Position numbers and translations under genes: made by a program. From Falsiroseomonas algicola (GTDB lineage: Bacteria > Pseudomonadota > Alphaproteobacteria > Acetobacterales > Acetobacteraceae), in the NCBI RefSeq assembly GCF_011040385.1, contig NZ_JAAIKB010000005.1, positions 248,001 through 312,000 on the forward strand: 64,000 bases of DNA, in the 5' to 3' direction. Below, piece by piece: positions 33,703 through 40,943 of this stretch. A model generated the notes under the pieces. It did not search any database. It saw only the letters and a list, made by a program, of their open reading frames with translations, and was not told where the DNA came from. How positions within the stretch are numbered: position 1 is the first letter of the stretch; the number at the start of each line of letters is the position of its first letter.

Positions 33703-34934
33703 CGGATGCCGTCCCGACAACCGAAGGAAAGGGCCTGGCGAAATCCGCCGGCGCGCTCGCGGGCCTGAAGGTCATCGACCTCACCCGCGTCCTGGGTGGC
33801 CCCTACTGCACCATGATCCTCTCCGACCACGGGGCGGAGGTGGTGAAGATCGAGCCGCCCCAGGGCGACGAGGTCCGCGACTGGGGCCCCCCCTTCGTGG
33901 AGGGATCGGCCAGCTACTTCATCGGCGTGAACCGCAACAAGCGGTCGCTGGCGCTCGACCTCGGCAAGCCCGAGGGGCGCCAGGTCCTGATGCGCCTGCT
34001 GGAAGGCGCTGACGTGCTGATCGAGAACTACAAGCCCGGCGCCATGGAGAAATGGGGCATGGGCTACCAGGAGGTGCTGTCCAAGCGCTTCCCGAAGCTG
34101 GTGCATTGCCGCGTCTCCGGCTTCGGGCCGGACGGGCCGCTCGGCGCGCTGCCGGGCTATGACGCCGTGATCCAGGCGATGGTCGGCCTCATGTCCATCA
34201 ACGGCAATGCCGATACCGGCCCGCTGCGCATGGGCACGCCCATCGTCGATCTCGCGACCGGCCTCTATTCCGCGATCGGCATCCTGATGGCGCTGCAGGA
34301 ACGCAACCGCAGCGGGCAGGGACAGTTCCTCGACATGTCGCTGCATGATTGCGGCATGGCGCTGCTGCACCCCCAGGCCGCCAACTACTTCCTCAATGAC
34401 CGCCGGCCCAAGGCGACCGGCAACCCGCACCCCAACATCAGCCCCTACTCGAAGTACCGGACCGCGACCTGCGAGGTCTTCCTGGCGGTCGGCAACGACC
34501 CCGCCTTCCGCAAGTTCTGCGACTTCCTGTCGCTGAAGGCGCTGCCCGACGACCCGCGCTTCCGCACCAATGGCGACCGCCTGACCAACCGCGACACGCT
34601 GACGGAAATCCTGGAAGCGCGGCTGGCGGCGGAGGACGGCCACGACCTCTGCGAGCGCCTGTTGAAGGCCGGCGTGCCGGCCGGGCCCGTCTTGCATGTG
34701 GACGAGGCGATGAATGCGGCCCATACCGCGCATCGCGAGATGGTGACGGAGCTCGGCGCCTATAAAGGCCTCGGCACCCCCATCAAGATGAGCCGCACGC
34801 CCGGCGGCACCCGTGCCGCCCCGCCGCGGTTCAACGAGCATGGTGACGACATCCTGGCCCGCCACGGCTTCACGGCGGATGAGGTGAGCGAGTTGAAAGC
34901 GAAGGGAATCGTGGTGGGCACGCGGCGTACATGA
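33699..34934 (+). CDS. CaiB/BaiF family III CoA-transferase
   Basis: 411-residue class III CoA-transferase. Hallmarks: LKVIDLTRVLGGPYCTMILSDHGAEVVKIEPPQGDEVR at the N-terminus (catalytic Asp likely the second D downstream in the family), GVNRNKRSLALDLGKPEGR, SGFGPDGPLGALPGYD, and KAGVPAGPVLHVDEAMN. These transfer CoA between organic acids. It starts in an ATGA overlap with subunit B. Two distinct CoA-transferase classes in one operon suggest activation of a carboxylate and recycling of the CoA donor (inference). Confidence 0.92.
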   Translation: MTDAVPTTEGKGLAKSAGALAGLKVIDLTRVLGGPYCTMILSDHGAEVVKIEPPQGDEVRDWGPPFVEGSASYFIGVNRNKRSLALDLGKPEGRQVLMRLLEGADVLIENYKPGAMEKWGMGYQEVLSKRFPKLVHCRVSGFGPDGPLGALPGYDAVIQAMVGLMSINGNADTGPLRMGTPIVDLATGLYSAIGILMALQERNRSGQGQFLDMSLHDCGMALLHPQAANYFLNDRRPKATGNPHPNISPYSKYRTATCEVFLAVGNDPAFRKFCDFLSLKALPDDPRFRTNGDRLTNRDTLTEILEARLAAEDGHDLCERLLKAGVPAGPVLHVDEAMNAAHTAHREMVTELGAYKGLGTPIKMSRTPGGTRAAPPRFNEHGDDILARHGFTADEVSELKAKGIVVGTRRT

Positions 34935-35458
34935 GCAAGGAACCACCGCGCAGCCTCCGCGCGATCGAGACGCCGGCGGAAATCGACCGCCTGCTGGCGC
35001 TCTGGGGCAAGGCCTTCGACGACAAGGCCATCCCCGCGCGCCAGCGGCCGCGGCTGAAGCCCATGGGCCCGGGCCGCCGCGACGGCTTCACGCAATGGGG
35101 CGCCAAGGTGGGCGGGATGGAGATGAACATCTCCCTCGAGGAAGTGACCCATAACCGCTGGCGCATCGACCACGGCAACCAGGGCGCGCTGGCGCTGCTG
35201 GATGGCCAGCCGGCGCTGCTGCGGCAATGGTATGTGAAGCGCGCCCCCGCCGATGCCTCCCTCTCCGCCAAGGAGATCGCGGAAGTGACGGAGGAAGCGC
35301 CCTTCTACGTCACCCCCGGCGTGCATCGCGGCACGCCCACGGAACGGCGGCTCTACCAGCTGGTGGCGATGCCGGAGGCCGATGTCGCGACCATCCGCGA
35401 GCAGACGGCGGCGGCCATCGCACGGCACGCGGCGGCGCTGGAGAAGTTCGGCTTCTGA
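34931..35458 (+). CDS. Unknown protein co-translated with CoA-transferases
   Basis: 175-residue soluble protein, no recognised family. Visible features: basic N-terminus MSKEPPRSLRAIETPAEID, then KAIPARQRPRLKPMGPGRRDG, a mid-region SLEEVTHNRWRIDHGNQG and a C-terminal helix DVATIREQTAAAIARHAAALEKFGF. It begins in an ATGA overlap with the family III CoA-transferase, so its stoichiometry is tied to that enzyme; it may be a partner protein or substrate-handling factor. Two inverted copies of the intergenic repeat follow. Confidence 0.8.
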   Translation: MSKEPPRSLRAIETPAEIDRLLALWGKAFDDKAIPARQRPRLKPMGPGRRDGFTQWGAKVGGMEMNISLEEVTHNRWRIDHGNQGALALLDGQPALLRQWYVKRAPADASLSAKEIAEVTEEAPFYVTPGVHRGTPTERRLYQLVAMPEADVATIREQTAAAIARHAAALEKFGF

Positions 35459-35465
35459 GGGCGCG

Positions 35466-35525
35466 AAGGGGGAGCGCTGCTCCCCCTTGGACCCCCTCGC
35501 CAGGGTCGAAGGCGACCCTGGACCG
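35466..35525 (+). repeat. Two-hairpin intergenic repeat, copy B
   Basis: Same hairpin 1 as copy A (AAGGGGGAGC-GCT-GCTCCCCCTT, 35466-35488), linker GGACCCCCTCG, hairpin 2 CCAGGGTCG-AAGG-CGACCCTGG (35500-35521), then ACCG. It begins eight bases past the stop of the unknown gene and is followed by GGGTTTTTGG, which with hairpin 2 could act as a terminator. Confidence 0.82.
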
Positions 35526-35557
35526 CCGGGTTTTTGGCACTGGAATCAAATTGATGA

Positions 35558-35615
35558 CGGTCCAGGAGGCTCTGCCTCCTGGCGGATGGGGTGCGGGGAA
35601 GGCAGCGCCTTCCCC
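35558..35615 (-). repeat. Two-hairpin intergenic repeat, copy D (inverted)
   Basis: Reverse-oriented copy: CGGTCCAGGAGGC-TC-TGCCTCCTGG, then CGGATGGGGTGC, then GGGGAAGGC-AGC-GCCTTCCCC (35595-35615). Read on the minus strand it closely matches copy C. With copy B it makes an inverted pair separated by 32 bases. Confidence 0.8.
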
Positions 35616-35672
35616 GCATCGGGGGCCCGCCCTTCACCCCGCCTTCATCCCTGCCTGCGACCATGCTGTGTC

Positions 35673-35855
35673 ATGGAAATCGTCAACGGCTATCCCTGCC
35701 GGGACTGCGCCGATGTCGCGCGCGCGGAGCGCGGCATCGATCCGGCGCGGCCGGAGCAGGGCCCGGCGCCGAAGCCGGCAGGGCAGGAACCCGGCTGGGT
35801 CGCTGGCGCCCGCGCCGCGGGGGTGCCGGAGCGGCTGCTCGACCTCTACGCCTGA
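35673..35855 (+). CDS. Small unknown protein with CRDC motif
   Basis: 60 residues: MEIVNGYPCRDCADVARAERGIDP, a proline-rich centre (GPAPKPAGQEPG) and the end GVPERLLDLYA. The CxxC motif near the N-terminus could bind metal or be redox-active. I do not recognise a named family with certainty; the regular start motif and a defined C-terminus suggest a real small gene rather than noise. The nearest neighbour is the EamA gene 74 bases on. Confidence 0.5.
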   Translation: MEIVNGYPCRDCADVARAERGIDPARPEQGPAPKPAGQEPGWVAGARAAGVPERLLDLYA

Positions 35856-35929
35856 GGGGGCAGACCCGCGCAACGGCCGGATGGCGCGGGTCCCCGGCAT
35901 GCGCCACACCGCGACCCATGCCCGGTCCC

Positions 35930-36826
35930 ATGACCCCCCGCCTCTGGGCGCTGCTGATCGCCCTCTCGCTGGCCTGGGGCACCTCCTTCCTCACCATGGC
36001 GGTCGCGCTGCGCGGCTTCCCGCCCTTCACCATCGTCCTGGCGCGCACCGCCATGGCGGCGCTGGTGCTGGGCCTGGCCTGCGTCGCGATGGGGCTGCGT
36101 CTGCCGCGGGGCCGCCAGGCCTGGACCACCTGCGCAGGCATGGGGCTGCTGAACAACGCCATCCCCTTCACCCTGATCGTCGCGGGGCTGCAATTCATCC
36201 CCTCCGGCCTCGCCGCCGTGGTGAATGCCGCGACGCCGGTCTTCGCGGTGCTCTGCGCCCATTGGCTGGCGGATGACGAAAGGCTGACGCCGAACCGCCT
36301 GGCCGGGGCGCTGACGGGCGTGCTCGGCGTCGGCATCCTGGTCGGGCCGGCCGCCTTCGACCTGACGCGAGGCGGGGAGGCGCTGGGCATCGCGCTCTGC
36401 CTGGGCGCCTGCCTCTCCTATGGATTGTCCGGCGTCTGGTCCCGCCGCGTGAAGCGCGTGGGGCTCGCGCCGCTGCCGGCGGCGACGGGGCAATGCGCGA
36501 CGGCGGCGCTGCTGATGCTGCCGCTGGTCGTGCTGGTGGACCAACCCTGGGCACTGCCCGCCCCGCCGCTGGAGGCCGTGCTCGCGCTGCTGGCCCTCGG
36601 CCTGGTGGCGACGGCGCTGGCCTATGCGCTGTTCTTTGCGATCCTCGCCGGCGCGGGCGCCACCAACACCATGCTGGTGACCCTGCTCGTCCCCGTCTCC
36701 GCCCTGCTGCTGGGCTGGGCGGTGCTGGGGGAGGCGCTCTCCCCCCGCCAGGTCGCCGGCATGGTCGTGATCGGCGCCGGGCTGCTGCTGATCGATGGCA
36801 GGCTGGTCAGACGAGCGGCCGGATGA
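35930..36826 (+). CDS. EamA/DMT-family exporter
   Basis: 298-residue, 10-helix inner-membrane protein of the drug/metabolite transporter superfamily with two EamA repeats: LWALLIALSLAWGTSFLTMAVAL at the start and, in the second half, AYALFFAILAGAGATNTMLVTLLVPVSALLLGWAVLGE, the very typical EamA ending with E at the LGE motif. These export amino acids or metabolites. ATG at 35930 is used; 35918 is also in frame and adds four residues. The 3' end overlaps the next, convergent gene by 20 bases. Confidence 0.9.
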   Translation: MTPRLWALLIALSLAWGTSFLTMAVALRGFPPFTIVLARTAMAALVLGLACVAMGLRLPRGRQAWTTCAGMGLLNNAIPFTLIVAGLQFIPSGLAAVVNAATPVFAVLCAHWLADDERLTPNRLAGALTGVLGVGILVGPAAFDLTRGGEALGIALCLGACLSYGLSGVWSRRVKRVGLAPLPAATGQCATAALLMLPLVVLVDQPWALPAPPLEAVLALLALGLVATALAYALFFAILAGAGATNTMLVTLLVPVSALLLGWAVLGEALSPRQVAGMVVIGAGLLLIDGRLVRRAAG

Positions 36827-37160
36827 AGACGGCGTAGACGCCCACCGCCGTCACCACGCCACCCACCGCCATCGCGGCGATGAATCCCAGCGCCCGTCGC
36901 CAGCCCCGAAGCCCCCGCGTCGCCAGCCAGGCCAGGGGCACAGAGGCCCCCCACCAGGCGGCGACGAGGATGAAGAAGGGCCAGGAGGTATCGCGCGGCA
37001 GCAACTCGGGCGCCGGCCAGATCGCCAGCAGCAGCGGCTCCGTCGCCACCGCCAGCAGCGCGCCCGGCAGGCCGAGCAGCCCCAGCGCGCCGAGCGCCGA
37101 GAAGGCCGCGCCCGCCAGCGCCGAGACCAGCGCCGCCTGCCAGAGCGGGCGCCTCCTCAG
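36807..37160 (-). CDS. Small three-helix membrane protein, probable CTG start
   Basis: About 117 residues if begun at the CTG of a CTGA overlap with the phosphatase-like gene: the predicted helices are ALVSALAGAAFSALGALGLLG, FFILVAAWWGASVPLAWLA and ALGFIAAMAVGGVVTAVGVYAVF. The only standard start in frame, GTG at 37049, would delete the first helix. AAGGA lies nine bases before the CTG. The protein is unrecognised, but the helices and coupling to the upstream gene argue for translation. It overlaps the EamA 3' end by 20 bases. Confidence 0.55.
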   Translation of the reverse strand: MRRRPLWQAALVSALAGAAFSALGALGLLGLPGALLAVATEPLLLAIWPAPELLPRDTSWPFFILVAAWWGASVPLAWLATRGLRGWRRALGFIAAMAVGGVVTAVGVYAVFIRPLV

Positions 37161-37585
37161 GGTTTCTCGTCCTTGGGCCAGGTGAACCCCCGCGCCATGG
37201 CCTGCTGCTCCGCAGTTTCCGCGGCATGGGCCAGGTAATGCGCCCGGACATAGTCCAGCGGATCGCCCGGCACCCCCGCCGCCTTGGCGAGGCAGGCCAT
37301 GAAGAGCCCCGTCCGCCCGATGCCCGCCCGGCAGCCGATATGCACGGGCCGGGCAGGGTCGGATTCCAGCTGCGCCAGCACGGTGCCCACCGCCGCCCGC
37401 AGCACCGCCGGGTCCGGCAGGCCGAAATCGGGCGTCGGCACCGCGACATCCGCGAGCCAGGCCTTCTCCGCCTGCATTTCCAGGCAGACGCCGAAGGCGC
37501 CGTCCGGGATGGCGTCGAAGGGGCCTCCGGTGATGGTCACGGGCTGTCCCGCGACCATCAGGGGCAGGGTGCCGCGCACTCTCAA
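37157..37585 (-). CDS. Protein tyrosine/dual-specificity phosphatase-like protein
   Basis: 142-residue protein with the phosphatase P-loop HIGCRAGIGRTG (Cx5R) around residue 83, which forms a phosphocysteine intermediate. The general acid is probably an Asp in the DVAVPTPDFGLPD segment ahead of it. The downstream KAAGVPGDPLDYVRAHYLAHAAETAEQ resembles the family's last helices. The substrate could be a phosphoprotein or a phospho-metabolite. Upstream lies the cytochrome c gene, 10 bases away, and downstream a small membrane protein starts within its stop. Confidence 0.85.
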   Translation of the reverse strand: MRVRGTLPLMVAGQPVTITGGPFDAIPDGAFGVCLEMQAEKAWLADVAVPTPDFGLPDPAVLRAAVGTVLAQLESDPARPVHIGCRAGIGRTGLFMACLAKAAGVPGDPLDYVRAHYLAHAAETAEQQAMARGFTWPKDEKP

Positions 37586-37595
37586 GGCTGCGTCC

Positions 37596-38432
37596 TCAAG
37601 GTTGGGGCGGCAGGCTGCGGAGGTAGCTGACGAGGTCCGACAGCTCCTGCGGCGTCATGTTTCGGTAGGCCCAGAAGGCCATGGGCGGCGCCAGCGGTCG
37701 GCCGTTCTGCGACACGCCGGTCGTGATGGCGCGGATGATCTCGGCGTCCGTCCAGCCGCCGATACCATTGGCATGCGGCGTGATGTTGCGCGCGACGGAG
37801 ACGCCCCAGGGGCCGCGGAATTCCATGCCGCCGCCGCCGATCCGGCTGAAGTCGTTCCGGCCATCCACCATCGGCGTGTGGCATTCCATGCAATGCGCGA
37901 CCGCATTGGCCAGGTAGGCGCCGCGCGCCACCGGATTGTCCGCGGGGTCCGGCACGCTGGTGACGGGCGGGCCATAGGCCGGCGGCAGCGGGATGCGATA
38001 GACGCTGGCCTCCACCGCGTTGCGCACCGGCGCCACGGTGCGGAGATACGCCACCATCGCCGCGAGGTCGCGATCGGACAGGCCGCGATAGAGGCCGATC
38101 GGCATGGGCGGGCCGATGATGCGGCCGTCGGGGCGGATGCCCTCCCGGATCGCGCGCGCAATCTGCGCATCGGTCCAGCGGCCGATGCCCGTCTCCGGAT
38201 CCTGGGTGATGTTGGAGGCGACGGCGCGGAAGGGCGGCTCGTCGAACACCGTGCCGCCGGCCAGGGTCTGGCCGGCCACCGGACCCTGCGGCCCCATGGG
38301 CGTATGGCAGTTCCCGCAGGCGCCCGTGACTTCGACCAGGTGCTTGCCCCGCGCCAGCAGCGCGGCGTCCTGCGCCAAGGCAGGCAGGCTGAAGCACAGC
38401 GCGGCCAGCGCCGCGCCCATCAGACGTTTCAT
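37596..38432 (-). CDS. Exported di-heme cytochrome c
   Basis: 278-residue periplasmic cytochrome with signal peptide MKRLMGAALAALCFSLPALAQ. Two c-type heme motifs are present, CGNCH near residue 40 and CMECH near residue 190, each followed by a Met-containing segment; the two halves look like a duplicated cytochrome c domain (AGGTVFDEPPFRA and FRGPWGVSVARNITPHANG). Such proteins pass electrons to oxidases or from dehydrogenases (for example alcohol dehydrogenase subunits). The ATG at 38432 is used to begin the signal peptide. Confidence 0.9.
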   Translation of the reverse strand: MKRLMGAALAALCFSLPALAQDAALLARGKHLVEVTGACGNCHTPMGPQGPVAGQTLAGGTVFDEPPFRAVASNITQDPETGIGRWTDAQIARAIREGIRPDGRIIGPPMPIGLYRGLSDRDLAAMVAYLRTVAPVRNAVEASVYRIPLPPAYGPPVTSVPDPADNPVARGAYLANAVAHCMECHTPMVDGRNDFSRIGGGGMEFRGPWGVSVARNITPHANGIGGWTDAEIIRAITTGVSQNGRPLAPPMAFWAYRNMTPQELSDLVSYLRSLPPQP

Positions 38433-38516
38433 GATGGAAATCTCCCCGTTCCTTCCCCGGCGGCGACAGCCTGCCGCAGGGGGAAGGTCAGGGCAATGCA
38501 ACGGTTTGCAGGACGA

Positions 38517-38801
38517 TCAGTCGGAGACCGTCACGCCGCGCCAGAAGGCAATCCGATCACGGATGTTTGCGGCCGCCGGCTTCGGGTCCGGGTAGTACCA
38601 GGCGGCGGCGGCATTGGTTGCGCCATCGACGACGATGTCGTGGTAGCGCGCCGTGCCCTTCCAGCCACAGACCGTGGTCTGGCTGCTGTCGCGCAGGAAT
38701 TCCGGCTTCACCGCTGCGCGGGGGAAGTAGAGGTTGCCTTCCACCCGTTCCACCGCGTCGCTTTCCGCGATCACCGCGCCGTTCCAGACCGCCTTCGCCA
38801 T
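38517..38801 (-). CDS. DUF427 domain protein
   Basis: 94-residue single-domain protein: VWNGAVIAESDAVERVEGNLYFP, then VCGWKGTARYHDIVVDG (the conserved CxWKGxAxYxxI core) and AAAWYYPDPKPAAANIRDRIAFW. The DUF427 fold is small and beta-rich and has no firm function, though some members are suggested to act on nucleotides. ATG at 38801 is preferred, with 38819 as an in-frame alternative. Confidence 0.9.
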   Translation of the reverse strand: MAKAVWNGAVIAESDAVERVEGNLYFPRAAVKPEFLRDSSQTTVCGWKGTARYHDIVVDGATNAAAAWYYPDPKPAAANIRDRIAFWRGVTVSD

Positions 38802-38850
38802 CCGCCTGCCCTCCGCCATCAGGCGGCAGGTGGCGCGGCGGGCGCCGGCA

Positions 38851-39753
38851 TCAAGGCCGGCCGTTGGCGGGCTCTGGCACCTGCTCGATCAGCGCCTCGG
38901 CCTCCTGCTTCAGGGTCAGGTAGGATTTGAGGGAGAAGGGCAGCATGCCGAGATAGATGATCCCGCCCGCCGCCAGCGCCGCCCAGGGCTCCGCCACCAG
39001 CATCGCGACATAGAGCCCGACGCCCAGCAGCAGCGGCAGGATGGCCGCGCGCGGCACCCGGAAATTCTTGAAGGACCAGGTCGGCAGGGTGGAGACCATC
39101 AGCCCGCCCACCGTCACCAGCACGATGCCCACCAGGATCGGGTGGCGCACCACCGATGCCGTGCCCTCCCACCCCCATTCGCCAAGCGCGAGCCCGGCAA
39201 AGAGCGGGAACAGCGCGCAGCCAGCCCCGGCCGGCGCCGGCACGCCGGTGAAGAAGTTGTAGGAATAGGCCGGCTTCGGCGCCGGCCCGATGTCGAGCGA
39301 GGCATTGAAGCGGGCGAGGCGGAGGGAGGAGCAGACCGCGAACATCAGGCAGGGCACGAAGCCCAGCGGCCCGACCGCCTGCATGGACCAGAGGTAGAGC
39401 ACCAGCGCCGGCGCCACGCCGAAGCTCAGGAAATCCGCCAGGCTGTCGAATTCCGCGCCGAAGCGCGACGTGGCCTTCAGCAGCCGCGCAAGCCGCCCGT
39501 CCAGCCCGTCGATCACCGCGGCGACGACGATCATCCCCGCCGCCGGCGCCCAGCGCCCGTCGATCGCGAAGCGGATCGCGACCAGCCCGGCGCAGAGCCC
39601 GAGCATGGTCAGGATGTTCGGGATCAGCCGGTTGAAGGACTGGCCATCGAAGCGCGGCCGCGTCCGTGGCCGGAAGCGCCGGCGGAACCGGTGCAGCGGC
39701 TGCGGTCGGCGGGGCGTGCCCTGGTTACCGGAACCGGGGCCAGTGTCGCTCAT
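38851..39753 (-). CDS. pssA: CDP-diacylglycerol--serine O-phosphatidyltransferase
   Basis: 300-residue membrane enzyme that makes phosphatidylserine from CDP-diacylglycerol and serine. The CDP-alcohol phosphotransferase motif is complete: [11 protein letters not shown], then [13 protein letters not shown], giving the D-G-x2-A-R-x8-G-x3-D-x3-D pattern. Several helices follow ([35 protein letters not shown]). It starts in an ATGA overlap with the upstream decarboxylase gene, so the two phosphatidylethanolamine enzymes are made together. Confidence 0.93.
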   Translation of the reverse strand: MSDTGPGSGNQGTPRRPQPLHRFRRRFRPRTRPRFDGQSFNRLIPNILTMLGLCAGLVAIRFAIDGRWAPAAGMIVVAAVIDGLDGRLARLLKATSRFGAEFDSLADFLSFGVAPALVLYLWSMQAVGPLGFVPCLMFAVCSSLRLARFNASLDIGPAPKPAYSYNFFTGVPAPAGAGCALFPLFAGLALGEWGWEGTASVVRHPILVGIVLVTVGGLMVSTLPTWSFKNFRVPRAAILPLLLGVGLYVAMLVAEPWAALAAGGIIYLGMLPFSLKSYLTLKQEAEALIEQVPEPANGRP

Positions 39754-40442
39754 GCGCGCGTTCCCGTCGTGGCGTTGAGATCGGCCACCACCGTCTCACC
39801 ACCGATCATGAGCTGGCCCACGGCGACCAGCGGCCTGACGCCTTCCGGCAGGTAGACATCGGTGCGGCTGCCGAAGCGGATGATCCCGAAGCGGTCGCCG
39901 GCCGTCACCTGGTCCAACTCCCGGACATGGCAAAGGATGCGTCGCGCGATCAGCCCGGCGATCTGCACCACCGCGACATCGCGCCCATCCGGCATGCGGA
40001 TGGCCAGCGCGTTGCGCTCGTTGTCGTCGCTCGCCTTGTCCAGGCTGGCATTGAGGAAGGCGCCGTGGCGGTAGGCGATGCGCGTCACGACGCCATCGAC
40101 CGGCACGCGGTTCACATGCACGTCGAGCACCGAGAGGAAGATGCAGACACGCCAGCGCGGCACGTCGCCAAGCCCGAGCTCGGCCGGCGGCACGGCGGGC
40201 CCCACCATGACGACGCGCCCATCGGCGGGCGCGATCACCACCCCGGGCCGGGGCGGCGGTACGCGCTCCGGGTCGCGGAAGAAGTAGAGGCAGAACAGCG
40301 TGAAGGCGACGCCGGGCCAGAACAGCCACTTGCCGAGGATCAACCCCCCCAGCACGGCCACGGCGACGCCGCCATAGATGAAGGGTCGCCCCGCCGGATG
40401 CGGCTTGGCGAGGACGAGGCGGAAGCTGGAGATCAGGCTCAT
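39750..40442 (-). CDS. psd: Phosphatidylserine decarboxylase
   Basis: 230-residue pyruvoyl enzyme making phosphatidylethanolamine from phosphatidylserine. It is of the short archaeal/alphaproteobacterial type: [21 protein letters not shown] gives membrane contacts at the N-terminus, [15 protein letters not shown] is the conserved early motif, and [10 protein letters not shown] contains the G-S self-cleavage site (LGST in other branches), giving the beta and the short alpha chain. It heads the two-gene operon with pssA. Confidence 0.93.
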   Translation of the reverse strand: MSLISSFRLVLAKPHPAGRPFIYGGVAVAVLGGLILGKWLFWPGVAFTLFCLYFFRDPERVPPPRPGVVIAPADGRVVMVGPAVPPAELGLGDVPRWRVCIFLSVLDVHVNRVPVDGVVTRIAYRHGAFLNASLDKASDDNERNALAIRMPDGRDVAVVQIAGLIARRILCHVRELDQVTAGDRFGIIRFGSRTDVYLPEGVRPLVAVGQLMIGGETVVADLNATTGTRA

Positions 40443-40487
40443 GCGGGCGCTTATGGTCCGTTCACTCTATCCGGACAACATAGGGCC

Positions 40488-40943
40488 ATGGCACACCTCA
40501 CGCACGGTCCTTTCCTTGTCGCCGAGGACGGGTCGCTCACCCCCCATCGCCAGCCCGCGATGCGCTTCGAATGGCGCGGCCGCGACTGCGAGGCGACCTT
40601 CGATGACGGCCAGGTCAGCCTGACCGTCCAGGCCGGCGCCATCCCCTATACCGCGGAGCGGGCGGAGGTCCGCCCCGGCGCCTTCGCGGCGCTGGGGGAG
40701 CTTGCGCCGGAATTGCCGGAGGGCTGGCGGCTGAAGCTGCTGCCGGACCATCGCGTGAGGCTGGAGGCGGCCCTGCCGCGGCAGGGCGACGTGACGGCGA
40801 CGGCGCTGGTGCGGGCGATGGTGGCCTTCGCCCTCGCGCTCGATCCCTATCTGGACCGGCTAGAATCCGCCGGCCTCGATGCCGGCCGGGCCGCTGGCCT
40901 GGGCGCCGGGGGCGGGGGTGGCGGCGGCAGGGTGAAGACCTGA
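40488..40943 (+). CDS. Unknown protein, 3' overlap with LysM gene
   Basis: 151-residue soluble protein with no family I recognise. Residues 1-130 are regular: HGPFLVAEDGSLTPHRQPAMRFEWRGRDCEATFDDGQVSLTV looks like a small beta-barrel, followed by VRPGAFAALGELAPELPEGW and ATALVRAMVAFALALDPYLDRLE. The last 20 residues (GLGAGGGGGGGRVKT) are low-complexity and are the antisense of the LysM protein's Pro-rich tail, an overlap of 97 bases. It diverges from the psd gene. Confidence 0.7.
   Translation: MAHLTHGPFLVAEDGSLTPHRQPAMRFEWRGRDCEATFDDGQVSLTVQAGAIPYTAERAEVRPGAFAALGELAPELPEGWRLKLLPDHRVRLEAALPRQGDVTATALVRAMVAFALALDPYLDRLESAGLDAGRAAGLGAGGGGGGGRVKT

Noticed and set aside
37049-37049. GTG start for the small membrane gene
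   Set aside because: It would remove the first predicted helix and lies well inside the coding-like region; CTG at the overlap fits better, though this is not certain.
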